DNA of 64,000 nucleotides, from assembly GCF_009762325.1 (NCBI RefSeq), contig NZ_CP034348.1:3292501-3356500 (forward strand), read 5' to 3'. Of this stretch, positions 52,284 through 59,534 are shown piece after piece. Every line of letters begins with the position of its first letter. Position 1 is the stretch's first letter. The translations under genes were made by a program, and so were the position numbers. The notes beneath the pieces were generated by a model. The model did not search any database. It had not been told where the DNA came from and worked only from the letters and a program-made list of their open reading frames with translations. This DNA comes from Roseovarius faecimaris. GTDB lineage: Bacteria > Pseudomonadota > Alphaproteobacteria > Rhodobacterales > Rhodobacteraceae.

Positions 52284-53467
52284 TGCTGAACGACCTGACC
52301 ACCCAGCCCCCCGACAAGATCCTGGAACTGATGCAGATGTTCCGCGCCGATCCGCGCCCGGTCAAGATCGACCTGGGCGTGGGCGTCTACAAGGATGCAA
52401 CCGGCCATACCCCGATCATGCGCGCCATCAAGGCGGCGGAGCAGAAGTGGTGGGAAAGCGAAGACAGCAAATCCTACACCGCGCTGGCGGGCGATGCGGG
52501 GTTTCTTGACGCAATGGTCGCACTGGTGCTGGACGATGCGGTGGCCCGTGAAAAGGTGGCGGCCTGCGCCACGCCGGGTGGCACGGGTGCTGTGCGGCAG
52601 GCGTTTGAACTGGCGCAGATGGCCAACCCGAAGGCCCGCGTTTTCACCTCGGATCCGACCTGGCCCAACCATCTAAGCATCCTGAAACATATCGGGATGG
52701 AGGCGGTCCCCTACAGGTATTTCGACAACGATAGCGGTGCGGTGAGTTTCGACGGCATGCTGGCCGATCTCGCTGCGGTGGAGACGGGCGATGTCGTGCT
52801 GCTGCATGGCTGCTGTCACAACCCGACCGGGGCCAACCTGACCCTGCCGGAATGGCAGGCGGTGATCGAGCTGATGAATGCCAAAGGTGCTATCCCGATG
52901 ATCGACATCGCCTATCAGGGCTTTGGCGACGGGCTGGAAGAGGACGCGGCCGGCACGCGGCTGGTGGCGCGGTCCTGCCCGGAGGTTCTGATCGCGGCGA
53001 GCTGTTCCAAGAATTTCGGGATCTACCGCGAACGCACGGGTTGCACGATGGTGATCTGTCAGGATCAGGCACAGCGTGACCTGGCACAGGCCAATCTGGC
53101 GCATCTCAACCGTCAGACCTATTCCTTCCCGCCCGATCACGGGGCGCGGCTGGTCACCCTGGTGATGAATGATGACGCCCTGCGCGCCGACTGGCAGGCA
53201 GAGCTTGAAGAGGTGCGGCTTGGCATGCTGGCCCTGCGCGAGCAACTGGCGGGCGAGCTGCAACGGCTCACCGGGTCCGACCGGTTCGGATTTATCGCGC
53301 AGCATCGCGGCATGTTCTCGAGGCTGGGCCTCTCGCCAGAGGTGGTCAAACGCCTGCGCGAAGAACATGCGATCTACATGGTGGGCGACAGCCGGATCAA
53401 TGTGGCGGGGCTCAACTCGGAAACCGTTCCGATCCTTGCAAAGGCGATTGTGGAGGTGGGGGGCTAG
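52283..53467 (+). CDS. Aromatic amino acid/aspartate-type aminotransferase
   Basis: A 394-residue PLP enzyme of the class I (AspC/TyrB) branch. It starts DLTTQPPDKILELMQMFRADP, with LGVGVYKD, the HGCCHNPTGANL block, the PLP Lys in AASCSKNFGIYRERTG and the substrate Arg in VGDSRINVAGL. It transfers amino groups between aspartate, aromatic amino acids and 2-oxo acids. Coupling to the mercaptopyruvate sulfurtransferase gene suggests that cysteine may also be used. Its 3' end faces the TetR gene across the palindrome at 53514-53535. Confidence 0.92.
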   Translation: MLNDLTTQPPDKILELMQMFRADPRPVKIDLGVGVYKDATGHTPIMRAIKAAEQKWWESEDSKSYTALAGDAGFLDAMVALVLDDAVAREKVAACATPGGTGAVRQAFELAQMANPKARVFTSDPTWPNHLSILKHIGMEAVPYRYFDNDSGAVSFDGMLADLAAVETGDVVLLHGCCHNPTGANLTLPEWQAVIELMNAKGAIPMIDIAYQGFGDGLEEDAAGTRLVARSCPEVLIAASCSKNFGIYRERTGCTMVICQDQAQRDLAQANLAHLNRQTYSFPPDHGARLVTLVMNDDALRADWQAELEEVRLGMLALREQLAGELQRLTGSDRFGFIAQHRGMFSRLGLSPEVVKRLREEHAIYMVGDSRINVAGLNSETVPILAKAIVEVGG

Positions 53468-53513
53468 ACCGCGCCCGCCCCGTCTTCCTGGCAAAACACT
53501 CGGGCAGGAGGCT

Positions 53514-53535
53514 AGATTTTTCGTACGAAAAATCT
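53514..53535. repeat. Perfect 22-base GTAC-centred palindrome between convergent genes
   Basis: The arms AGATTTTTCGT and ACGAAAAATCT meet without spacer, giving an uninterrupted 11 + 11 palindrome. It lies between the 3' ends of the aminotransferase and TetR genes. In RNA it would fold with a GUAC loop, flanked by U and A tracts on either strand. It resembles the nested TTTTGTACAAAA array at 47567-47617, which also separates convergent genes. Confidence 0.65.
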
Positions 53536-53556
53536 TGGCCCGGGGACCAGCGGTGT

Positions 53557-54174
53557 TCAGGCCCGGTAGCGGGCGAGGAACATCTCCACCGCGCCGGTGA
53601 CCACGCGGTCGATATCGGCCTCCGTGCAGTCGCAGGCCACGCCGCAGAGGCAGCGCACGAAAAGATCGCTCTTGCACAGCTCGCCGAATTGCGAGGCGGC
53701 GAGATCCATGTCGTCGATCTTCAGCTCACCGCGGTCCACGTAATGTTGCAGCACCCCGCCGAGCCGCTGGCGCAGAAGCGCCGGGCCGGATTCGTAAAAC
53801 CGCGCGCCAAGTTCGGGGAAACGGTGCGATTCCGATACGCAGATGCGAAACACCGCCTGCCCGAAATCCGAGAGGAAAAACCGCACCACCCTGTCGGCGG
53901 CCTCACGCAGCACATCCTCGACCGGGGCGTCCATTTCGAACACATCGAGCGCTTCATCCGCCTGGCGGTTACATTCCATGCGCGCCACTTCGGAAAAGAG
54001 CAGCCGTTTATCGGGGAAATAACTATACAGCGTGGCCTTCGAGACCTGGGCCGCACGGGCGATCTCGTCGACGCTGGCCCCTTCGAACCCATCGCGCATG
54101 AAGATCATGCGGGCGCCTTCCAGCACCTGGTCGAACTTGCGTCCCTTTTTGATCTCCGCGGCCAGTGCCGTCAT
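53557..54174 (-). CDS. TetR-family transcriptional regulator
   Basis: A 205-residue regulator. The N-terminal TetR helix-turn-helix (about residues 14-60: ARMIFMRDGFEGASVDEIARAAQVSKATLYSYFPDKRLLF) spans positions 21-60; the C-terminal part resembles the AefR/TetR_C_7 type with DFGQAVFRICVSESHRFPELG. A Cys cluster (CLCGVACDC) near the C-terminus is unusual and could be redox- or metal-responsive. A gene for a 50-residue exported peptide lies upstream on the same strand, with operator-like repeats in front of that gene. The TRAP genes are on the other side of the operator region, in the same orientation. Confidence 0.88.
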   Translation of the reverse strand: MTALAAEIKKGRKFDQVLEGARMIFMRDGFEGASVDEIARAAQVSKATLYSYFPDKRLLFSEVARMECNRQADEALDVFEMDAPVEDVLREAADRVVRFFLSDFGQAVFRICVSESHRFPELGARFYESGPALLRQRLGGVLQHYVDRGELKIDDMDLAASQFGELCKSDLFVRCLCGVACDCTEADIDRVVTGAVEMFLARYRA

Positions 54175-54210
54175 GAATGTCCCTCTCGTCGCCGTGGCCA
54201 GTGTAGTCGG

Positions 54211-54248
54211 CCCGGCCCCGCGGGCGCAAGGGGGCGAGCGGGGCCGGG
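54211..54248. other. GC-only intercistronic hairpin before the TetR gene
   Basis: CCCGGCCCCGC (54211-54221) and GCGGGGCCGGG (54238-54248) are exact 11-base inverted repeats around a 16-base loop. There is no U tract on the minus strand. It lies between the exported-peptide gene and tetR and could reduce read-through or protect the upstream message. Confidence 0.55.
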
Positions 54249-54288
54249 AGGGAGGAGCGCCTTGCGGCGCGGGGGGAGCTTGGCAGGC

Positions 54289-54441
54289 TTAGTTGTCAAT
54301 GCCGGTGTCGTCCTGGGTCACGATCTCACTGGTCGGTTCGGGAAAGTCGAGCGGGGGAAAGAGGCTCGACATATCGACGCTTTGCGCCACGGCAGAGCTG
54401 GCGGCGAAGGACAGGACAAGGGCGGTTATCAGGCGTTTCAT
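54289..54441 (-). CDS. 50-residue exported peptide
   Basis: A short gene with an AAGGAAG site spaced 8 bases before the ATG at 54441. The product begins MKRLITALVLSFAASSAVAQ, a clean signal peptide with an AVAQ cleavage site, leaving a mature peptide of about 30 acidic residues ending DDTGIDN (net negative, several Pro). No Cys and no family recognised. It lies downstream of a repeat-rich promoter region and upstream of tetR, so both may be controlled together. It is below the length many gene finders accept. Confidence 0.6.
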   Translation of the reverse strand: MKRLITALVLSFAASSAVAQSVDMSSLFPPLDFPEPTSEIVTQDDTGIDN

Positions 54442-54457
54442 TTTGGGCTTCCTTTTC

Positions 54458-54534
54458 TGAACCGTTCAGTTCACATTTCTCAAACTAAACAGATTCGTTT
54501 AGTTTTCAAGAGCAAAAGTAAACTAATCGGTTCA
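54458..54534 (-). promoter_or_regulatory. TetR-type operator cluster overlapping a promoter
   Basis: AAACTAAAC (54482-54490) and GTTTAGTTT (54497-54505) are perfect 9-base inverted repeats with a 6-base spacer. Related copies CGTTCAGTTCAC (54463-54474), CGTTTAGTTTTC (54496-54507) and, on the other strand, CGATTAGTTTAC (54529-54518) surround it, and TGAACCG/CGGTTCA frame the region. A minus-strand promoter fits exactly: TTGAAA (54509-54504), 16 bases, TAGTTT (54487-54482). The palindrome thus covers the promoter of the exported-peptide gene. Confidence 0.6.
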
Positions 54535-54597
54535 TTTTTGAGAGGCGCTTGAAGCCGCGCTATTATCTATTTGCTTTTGCTTGATATTTTAATGGGC

Positions 54598-54620
54598 ATC
54601 AGGGTTTATTCACCCCTGAT
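54598..54620 (-). terminator. Possible terminator hairpin after the TRAP operon
   Basis: On the minus strand ATCAGGG (54620-54614) pairs with CCCTGAT (54604-54598) over a 9-base loop, 42 bases after the large-permease stop. The following sequence is A/T-rich but lacks a clean U run, so termination is likely but not certain. Confidence 0.45.
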
Positions 54621-54661
54621 ACCCCGGATCAGCTTTGCACGGACGGGCCGGTGGATGCAGG

Positions 54662-56059
54662 TCAGGCGAGGCTTGGCAGCCAGAGCACGATAGCCGGAAA
54701 CGCCACCAGAAGAGCGATGGTGATGGCATCGGCAACAAAGAACGGCGTCACGCCCTTGAACACATCCTGCACGCTCAGATCGTCGCGCACGCCGGCCACG
54801 ACAAAGCAGTTGAGCCCGATGGGCGGCGTGATCAGGCAGAACTCGGCCATCTTGACCACCAATATGCCGAACCAGATCGCGCACATCGTCCCGGACATGC
54901 CGAACGCCGAGTCGGCGGCACTTATCGTTTCGCCACCGTTCAGCGCCATGACCGCCGGATAGACCACCGGCAGGGTCAGCAGCAGCATGCCGATGGCATC
55001 CATGAACATGCCCAGCACCGCATAGGCCAGCAGGATGCAGATCAGGATCAGCATGGGCGAGACCGTCAGAGACGTGATCCAGTCGGAAAACGCCTGTGGC
55101 AGCTCGGCAAAGCCCAGGAAGCGCACATAGATCAGCACGCCCCAGATGATCGTGAAGATCATGACCGTCAGCTTCGCGGTTTCCAGCAGGGCGGATTTCA
55201 GCTCGGCCCAGCGCATCCCGCGATAAAGCGCCATGAGAAAGACGATGAACGCGCCCACCGCGCCGCCCTCGGTCGGCGTGCCCCAGGCATCTCCGAAGGG
55301 GTTATAGACAAAGAAGATGATGATCACGACCACAGCGACGATAGGCAGGGCTGGCGGCAGGGACACGAAGCGTTCGCGCCAGGTGAAGCCGCGGACCGGC
55401 GGGCCGACGGATTTGAACACCACCGCGATGGTGACGATCAGCACGCCATAGACCAATGCCGAGAAGGCCCCGGGGATGAAGCCCGCGAGGAGGAGCTTGC
55501 CCACGTCCTGTTCGACGATGATGGCATAGATCACGAGGATGGCCGAGGGCGGGATCAGCGAGGCGAGCGTGCCGCCTGCGGCCACGACCCCGGCAGCGAA
55601 TTGCTTGTTATAGCCGATCTTCAGCATCTCGGGGATGGCAATGCGGGCAAAGACCGCCGCCGTGGCCACCGACGCGCCCGACACGGCGGCAAAGCCTGCC
55701 GTGGCGAAGACGGTCGAGACGGCGAGGCCGCCCGGCACCCAGGCGATCCAGCGTTTGGCGGCCTCAAAAAGCGCGCGGGTGAGGCCCGCGTAATAGGCGA
55801 GATAGCCGATCAGGATGAAGGTCGGGATGAGGGACAGGGCGTGGGAGGACACTTTGGAATGCGGCACGGAGCCTGCCAGCTTGACGCTGATTTCCACCGC
55901 CTTGCCGAAGCGGGCCGGGTCATAGTCGAACCCGTTCCAGCGCAGCCAGACCAGCCCGACAAAGCCCGCAAGCCCCGCGGCAAAGGCGACGCGCATCCCC
56001 AGGACGACCATCACGAGCATCCCACCCGTGACCCAGAGGCCAATGGTTATCGGTTCCAT
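54662..56059 (-). CDS. dctM: TRAP transporter large permease (DctM type)
   Basis: A 465-residue inner-membrane protein with about twelve hydrophobic segments and DctM family blocks: GLGMRVAFAAGLAGF-like start, GFAAVSGASVATAAVFARIAIPEM, PPSAILVIYAIIVEQDVGKLL and AVLGMFMDAIGMLLLTLPVVYP. It is the translocating subunit of a sodium-driven, binding-protein-dependent importer. Its start overlaps the small-subunit stop by one base. The expected substrates are organic acids. Confidence 0.93.
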   Translation of the reverse strand: MEPITIGLWVTGGMLVMVVLGMRVAFAAGLAGFVGLVWLRWNGFDYDPARFGKAVEISVKLAGSVPHSKVSSHALSLIPTFILIGYLAYYAGLTRALFEAAKRWIAWVPGGLAVSTVFATAGFAAVSGASVATAAVFARIAIPEMLKIGYNKQFAAGVVAAGGTLASLIPPSAILVIYAIIVEQDVGKLLLAGFIPGAFSALVYGVLIVTIAVVFKSVGPPVRGFTWRERFVSLPPALPIVAVVVIIIFFVYNPFGDAWGTPTEGGAVGAFIVFLMALYRGMRWAELKSALLETAKLTVMIFTIIWGVLIYVRFLGFAELPQAFSDWITSLTVSPMLILICILLAYAVLGMFMDAIGMLLLTLPVVYPAVMALNGGETISAADSAFGMSGTMCAIWFGILVVKMAEFCLITPPIGLNCFVVAGVRDDLSVQDVFKGVTPFFVADAITIALLVAFPAIVLWLPSLA

Positions 56060-56688
56060 CAGTCGCGCCCTTCAAGTTGGGCCGCCTCGGCGCGGGCCTG
56101 TTCCTCGACCGTCATGGTGAGCGGTACGGCGACCGGGGTCTCCAGCCCCAGCACCAGCGCCCGCCCATAGCCCCATATCTGGATCAGAAGGCGCAGGCAG
56201 AGCACGGCAAAGGCGACCGGCACGATCAGCTTGGACGGCCAGACCGGCAGGCCGATATCGATGGTGCTATCGCGGCTCCACATCGGGCGGGACATATCGA
56301 AGCTGCGATCGAAATGCGCCCAGCTTCCCCAGAGCAACATAAGGATCAGACCGAAGATCAGCAGCACCGAGAGAAGCTCGGCCGCCCAAAGCGCACGGCC
56401 CTGCAGCCGACCGATCAGGATGTCCATGCGGATATGCCCGCCATCACGCTGCACATAGGCGATGCCCATGACCGCCATCAGCGGCAGCAGCACCTCGATC
56501 CAGTCCACATAGCCGGGCATGGGGGACCCGAAGAATTTGCGCCCCGCCACCGAATAGGCGGCGAGGAACATCAGCGAGAAGACCGCGAGCCCCGAAAGGA
56601 GCCCCAGGAAGCGTTCCAGCGTCACAAGGCTCCGGTCCAGGCGGCTGAGCCAGCTTTCATCGCTCAGGACTGTGGCGGCACCAGCCAC
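56059..56688 (-). CDS. dctQ: TRAP transporter small permease (DctQ type)
   Basis: A 209-residue protein with four hydrophobic segments and the DctQ family core (FGSPMPGYVDWIEVLLPLMA and AYVQRDGGHIRMDILIGRL). The N- and C-terminal tails are hydrophilic. It lies 12 bases after the binding-protein gene. It joins DctM to form the membrane part of the transporter. Confidence 0.9.
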   Translation of the reverse strand: MAGAATVLSDESWLSRLDRSLVTLERFLGLLSGLAVFSLMFLAAYSVAGRKFFGSPMPGYVDWIEVLLPLMAVMGIAYVQRDGGHIRMDILIGRLQGRALWAAELLSVLLIFGLILMLLWGSWAHFDRSFDMSRPMWSRDSTIDIGLPVWPSKLIVPVAFAVLCLRLLIQIWGYGRALVLGLETPVAVPLTMTVEEQARAEAAQLEGRD

Positions 56689-56700
56689 GGCGCGCGCCCC

Positions 56701-57720
56701 TTAGTTCGACATCGCCTTTTTCTCGGCGAGTGTGGATTGCACGAGGTCAAAGAGTTCCTGACCGGGCAGGCCCTGTGCTTCCATGTCGGCGATCCAGGCC
56801 TCGCGGCTGGGGTCGGCGGCCTTGGCGCGGAAGGCGTCAAGCTCGGAATCCGAGATCATGACTTTGGTCACGCCCTTCTCTTCGAGAATGCCATCCCACT
56901 TCTTCAGTAGCTCGCCATAGTTCGACAGGTAATGCGCGATGGCCTCATCGACCGACGCATCCAGCGCGGCGCGGTGTTCATCGCTCAGCCCCTCATAGGC
57001 GTCGATATTGACCACGACCGGGCAGTTCACCGTGCCGGGGTTGAGGTTGGCGGTCCACCAGGTGGCCTGGTTGATCGTGCCGAAGCTGAGATGTGCGTGC
57101 TGGGCAAAGGCAACGGTGTCGACCACGCCACTTTCCATCGCCTGATAGGCCTCTGTGGCGGTCACGGAGGTGGGCACGGCGCCGACGGCTTCGAACGCGC
57201 GGCCCAGACCGCCGGTGGCGCGCACGCGCATGCCTTCAAAGTCGGCCAGCGTCTCGCGCGGCTCGCCGGTGCCGACGATGTTGTATTGCGGCATGGGCGA
57301 GGTCATCAGAAGCTTGGCGTTCCACTGCGCCATTTCATCGGCCACGGCGGGGTGGCCATAGACGGCATGGCTGACCGCCACTTCCTGATCGAGGTTTTCA
57401 ACCCCGAGGAAAGGCAGCTCGAGCACGGTGATGAGGCGGTTCTTGTCGGGGTGGTAGCCCGCGCAGAACTGCGCCATTTCAAACGCGCCGATGGAGATAC
57501 CATCGAGGTTTTCCTTGTTCTTGCTGAGCCCGCCATAAGAGATGTTCATGGTGAACTCGCCGCCGGTCTTTTCGCTGACAAGCTCGGCCAGCTTTTCGAC
57601 ATGTTCGGTAAAGGCCCGGCGTTTGCCCCAGAGCGACACGTTCCATTCGGTGGCCAGAGCCTCACCGACAAATGCAAAAGAGATGGCAGCGACGGCCGCG
57701 CCGCGCAGGATGGTTTTCAT
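56701..57720 (-). CDS. dctP: TRAP transporter substrate-binding protein (DctP type)
   Basis: A 339-residue periplasmic protein with a signal peptide (cleavage near EALATEW). It belongs to the DctP family; MRVRATGGLGRAFEAVGAVP contains the conserved Arg that binds the substrate carboxylate, followed by TEAYQAMESGVVDTV. Ligand is unknown but should be a carboxylate. It is the first gene of the dctPQM operon. The leader 57721-57811 shows no palindrome like the one controlling the exported peptide. Confidence 0.92.
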   Translation of the reverse strand: MKTILRGAAVAAISFAFVGEALATEWNVSLWGKRRAFTEHVEKLAELVSEKTGGEFTMNISYGGLSKNKENLDGISIGAFEMAQFCAGYHPDKNRLITVLELPFLGVENLDQEVAVSHAVYGHPAVADEMAQWNAKLLMTSPMPQYNIVGTGEPRETLADFEGMRVRATGGLGRAFEAVGAVPTSVTATEAYQAMESGVVDTVAFAQHAHLSFGTINQATWWTANLNPGTVNCPVVVNIDAYEGLSDEHRAALDASVDEAIAHYLSNYGELLKKWDGILEEKGVTKVMISDSELDAFRAKAADPSREAWIADMEAQGLPGQELFDLVQSTLAEKKAMSN

Positions 57721-57811
57721 GGTGATCCTCCCTAGAATCGATGACGTCTTTTTGGTTATGGGCAGAACCTAGCACGTTCGCGCCGGGATGCCACAGGCAG
57801 CGTGCAACAGG

Positions 57812-58150
57812 TTATTTCGGGCGGCAGGTGAACACGACATTGTCCTGAGTGTTGGTCTTGAATTTCCAGTCGCCTGTGATGGTGGCCTGGCCCTTGCCGT
57901 TCTGGCCCATTTCCACATTCGACAGGGTTGCGGGCGGAGAGGCCGCGATGGTGATCTGATTGCCGGACATCTGCGCCGAAAGGGCCGCGCGATTGGACCA
58001 TTGATAGCGCACGGGCTGGCCGTCCTCGACCCAGAGCCGCGCCTTTTTGCCGAACAGCTTGGCCTCGCAGATCTGCTTGTCCTGGGCCAGCGCCGCGCCA
58101 GGTGAAAGGAGCAAAACGCAGGTGGCAAGGCCGATCAGGTAGGGTTTCAT
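57812..58150 (-). CDS. Small exported protein of unknown function
   Basis: A 112-residue protein with a signal peptide (cleavage near AALAQDK, residue 23). The mature part has one Cys at each end (QICEAKLFG and VFTCRPK), which could close a beta-sandwich with a disulfide, and Gly/Asn-rich turns. Family not recognised. It stands alone between the TRAP operon and the divergent mbfA gene. Confidence 0.65.
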   Translation of the reverse strand: MKPYLIGLATCVLLLSPGAALAQDKQICEAKLFGKKARLWVEDGQPVRYQWSNRAALSAQMSGNQITIAASPPATLSNVEMGQNGKGQATITGDWKFKTNTQDNVVFTCRPK

Positions 58151-58261
58151 AGCGTATCCTGTTGGTTGGGATATGTGTCAGGCCAGAGTGGAGCATGTCA
58201 CCCCCCTTTGCGCAATGGGTCTCCAACGGCAGGGCTTGCAGCGGGGCGTAAGACTGATAAA

Positions 58262-58276
58262 TTAGAATAATTCTAA
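58262..58276 (+). promoter_or_regulatory. Irr-box-like palindrome (iron control element) before mbfA
   Basis: TTAGAA-TAA-TTCTAA is a perfect 6 + 3 + 6 inverted repeat ending 13 bases before the mbfA start, next to the ribosome-binding site. It fits the remembered core of the ICE motif bound by the heme-dependent regulator Irr in alphaproteobacteria. At this place Irr would repress under iron limitation, as known for mbfA in rhizobia. Confidence 0.65.
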
Positions 58277-58289
58277 TCTGGAGCCTGAC

Positions 58290-59267
58290 ATGATCCCCGG
58301 AGTTTCTTCGCGCCGCCGCTTTTCGGACCTGAGTGAACAGGAAATCCTGGCGCTGGCGATTTCCTCGGAAGAGGATGACGCGCGTATCTATCGCAGCTAT
58401 GCCGAAATGCTGCGCACCGATTTCCCGGACAGTGCCGCGGTGTTCGACGGCATGGCCGAAGAGGAAGACGGGCATCGCAAATCGCTGATCGAGCTGCACA
58501 AGGCGCGGTTTGGCGACGTGATCCCGCTGATCCGGCGCGAGCATGTGGCCGGGTTCTATGCGCGGCGGCCCGTCTGGCTGATCGAGAACCTCGGGATCGA
58601 GCGCATCCGGGCCGAGGCCGAAGCGATGGAGCGCGACGCCGAGGCGTTCTATCTCAAGGCCGCGCAACGCACGAGCGACGCGGACACGCGCAAGCTCCTG
58701 GGCACGCTGGCCGCGGCCGAGGCAGGCCACCAGGACCGCGCCGGAGAATTGCAGGACGAACATCTGGACGAAGAGGCGCGCGACGCCGAAGAGCGCACCG
58801 CCAAGCGGCAATTCGTGCTGACCTGGGTGCAGCCGGGGCTGGCGGGGCTGATGGATGGCTCGGTCAGCACATTGGCCCCGATCTTTGCCACCGCCTTTGC
58901 CACGCAGGACACCTGGACGACGTTCCTGGTGGGTCTGGCGGCGTCGGTGGGCGCGGGTATCTCGATGGGTTTCACCGAAGCGGCCAGCGACGATGGCGAG
59001 TTGTCGGGCCGCGGCAGCCCGATGAAACGCGGCTTTGCCAGCGGCATCATGACCACCGTGGGCGGGCTGGGTCATGCCCTGCCTTACCTCATCCCCGATT
59101 TCTGGACCGCGACGATCATTGCGATCATCGTCGTGTTCGTCGAGCTTTGGGCGATTGCGTGGATCCAGAACAAGTATATGGAAACACCTTTCTTCCGGGC
59201 GGCGTTTCAGGTGGTTCTGGGCGGCGCGCTGGTCTTTGCGGCCGGGGTGCTGATCGGGTCGGGCTGA
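58290..59267 (+). CDS. mbfA: Membrane-bound ferritin/iron exporter MbfA (rubrerythrin-VIT1 fusion)
   Basis: A 325-residue protein with two domains. Residues 1-165 are an erythrin-type ferritin-like four-helix bundle with metal ligands in SEEDDARIYRSYAEML, EEEDGHRKSL, EAEAMERDAEAFYL and AAAEAGHQDRA (Glu and ExxH pattern). Residues about 170-325 are a VIT1/CCC1-like membrane domain with five helices. This is the MbfA architecture of Bradyrhizobium and Agrobacterium, an iron-exporting inner-membrane protein that protects from iron and peroxide stress. The Irr-like box directly upstream fits the iron role. Confidence 0.92.
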   Translation: MIPGVSSRRRFSDLSEQEILALAISSEEDDARIYRSYAEMLRTDFPDSAAVFDGMAEEEDGHRKSLIELHKARFGDVIPLIRREHVAGFYARRPVWLIENLGIERIRAEAEAMERDAEAFYLKAAQRTSDADTRKLLGTLAAAEAGHQDRAGELQDEHLDEEARDAEERTAKRQFVLTWVQPGLAGLMDGSVSTLAPIFATAFATQDTWTTFLVGLAASVGAGISMGFTEAASDDGELSGRGSPMKRGFASGIMTTVGGLGHALPYLIPDFWTATIIAIIVVFVELWAIAWIQNKYMETPFFRAAFQVVLGGALVFAAGVLIGSG

Positions 59268-59287
59268 CGCGGGCCCGGGGCGGGGCC

Positions 59288-59419
59288 TCAGTAGCCGGAG
59301 CCGGCCTCTTCCGAGGCGGGCGCGGGGGCGGGTTCAGGCGCGGGGGTCGGCAGACAGGCCGAACAGGCCAGCAAAGCGGCAAAGGCCAGAACGGTCAGGC
59401 GCGGGTGCGGATAGGGCAT
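59288..59419 (-). CDS. Small lipoprotein
   Basis: A 43-residue product with a lipobox in the signal region (ALLACSAC, Cys near 19 or 22) and a Pro/Ala/Glu repeat (PTPAPEPAPAPASEEAGSGY). The tail is probably extended. The ATG at 59419 follows AAGGATAT. It is convergent with mbfA, 20 bases away. Short entericidin-like or linker lipoproteins look similar; I cannot assign a function. Confidence 0.6.
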   Translation of the reverse strand: MPYPHPRLTVLAFAALLACSACLPTPAPEPAPAPASEEAGSGY

Positions 59420-59534
59420 AATATATCCTTTCAGAAATAAACACGGCAGTAGCGCCAGAATGCCCCGTCTGCGTGATCTTTCCAATCGTCGCGGGCCTGA
59501 GATCACCGGATGTTGATTGACCCGGGGCGACAGG

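Noticed and set aside
54635..56170. Long plus-strand open frame (511 codons) opposite dctM
   Set aside because: It is antisense to an intact TRAP permease and gives a low-complexity Asp/His/Arg product.
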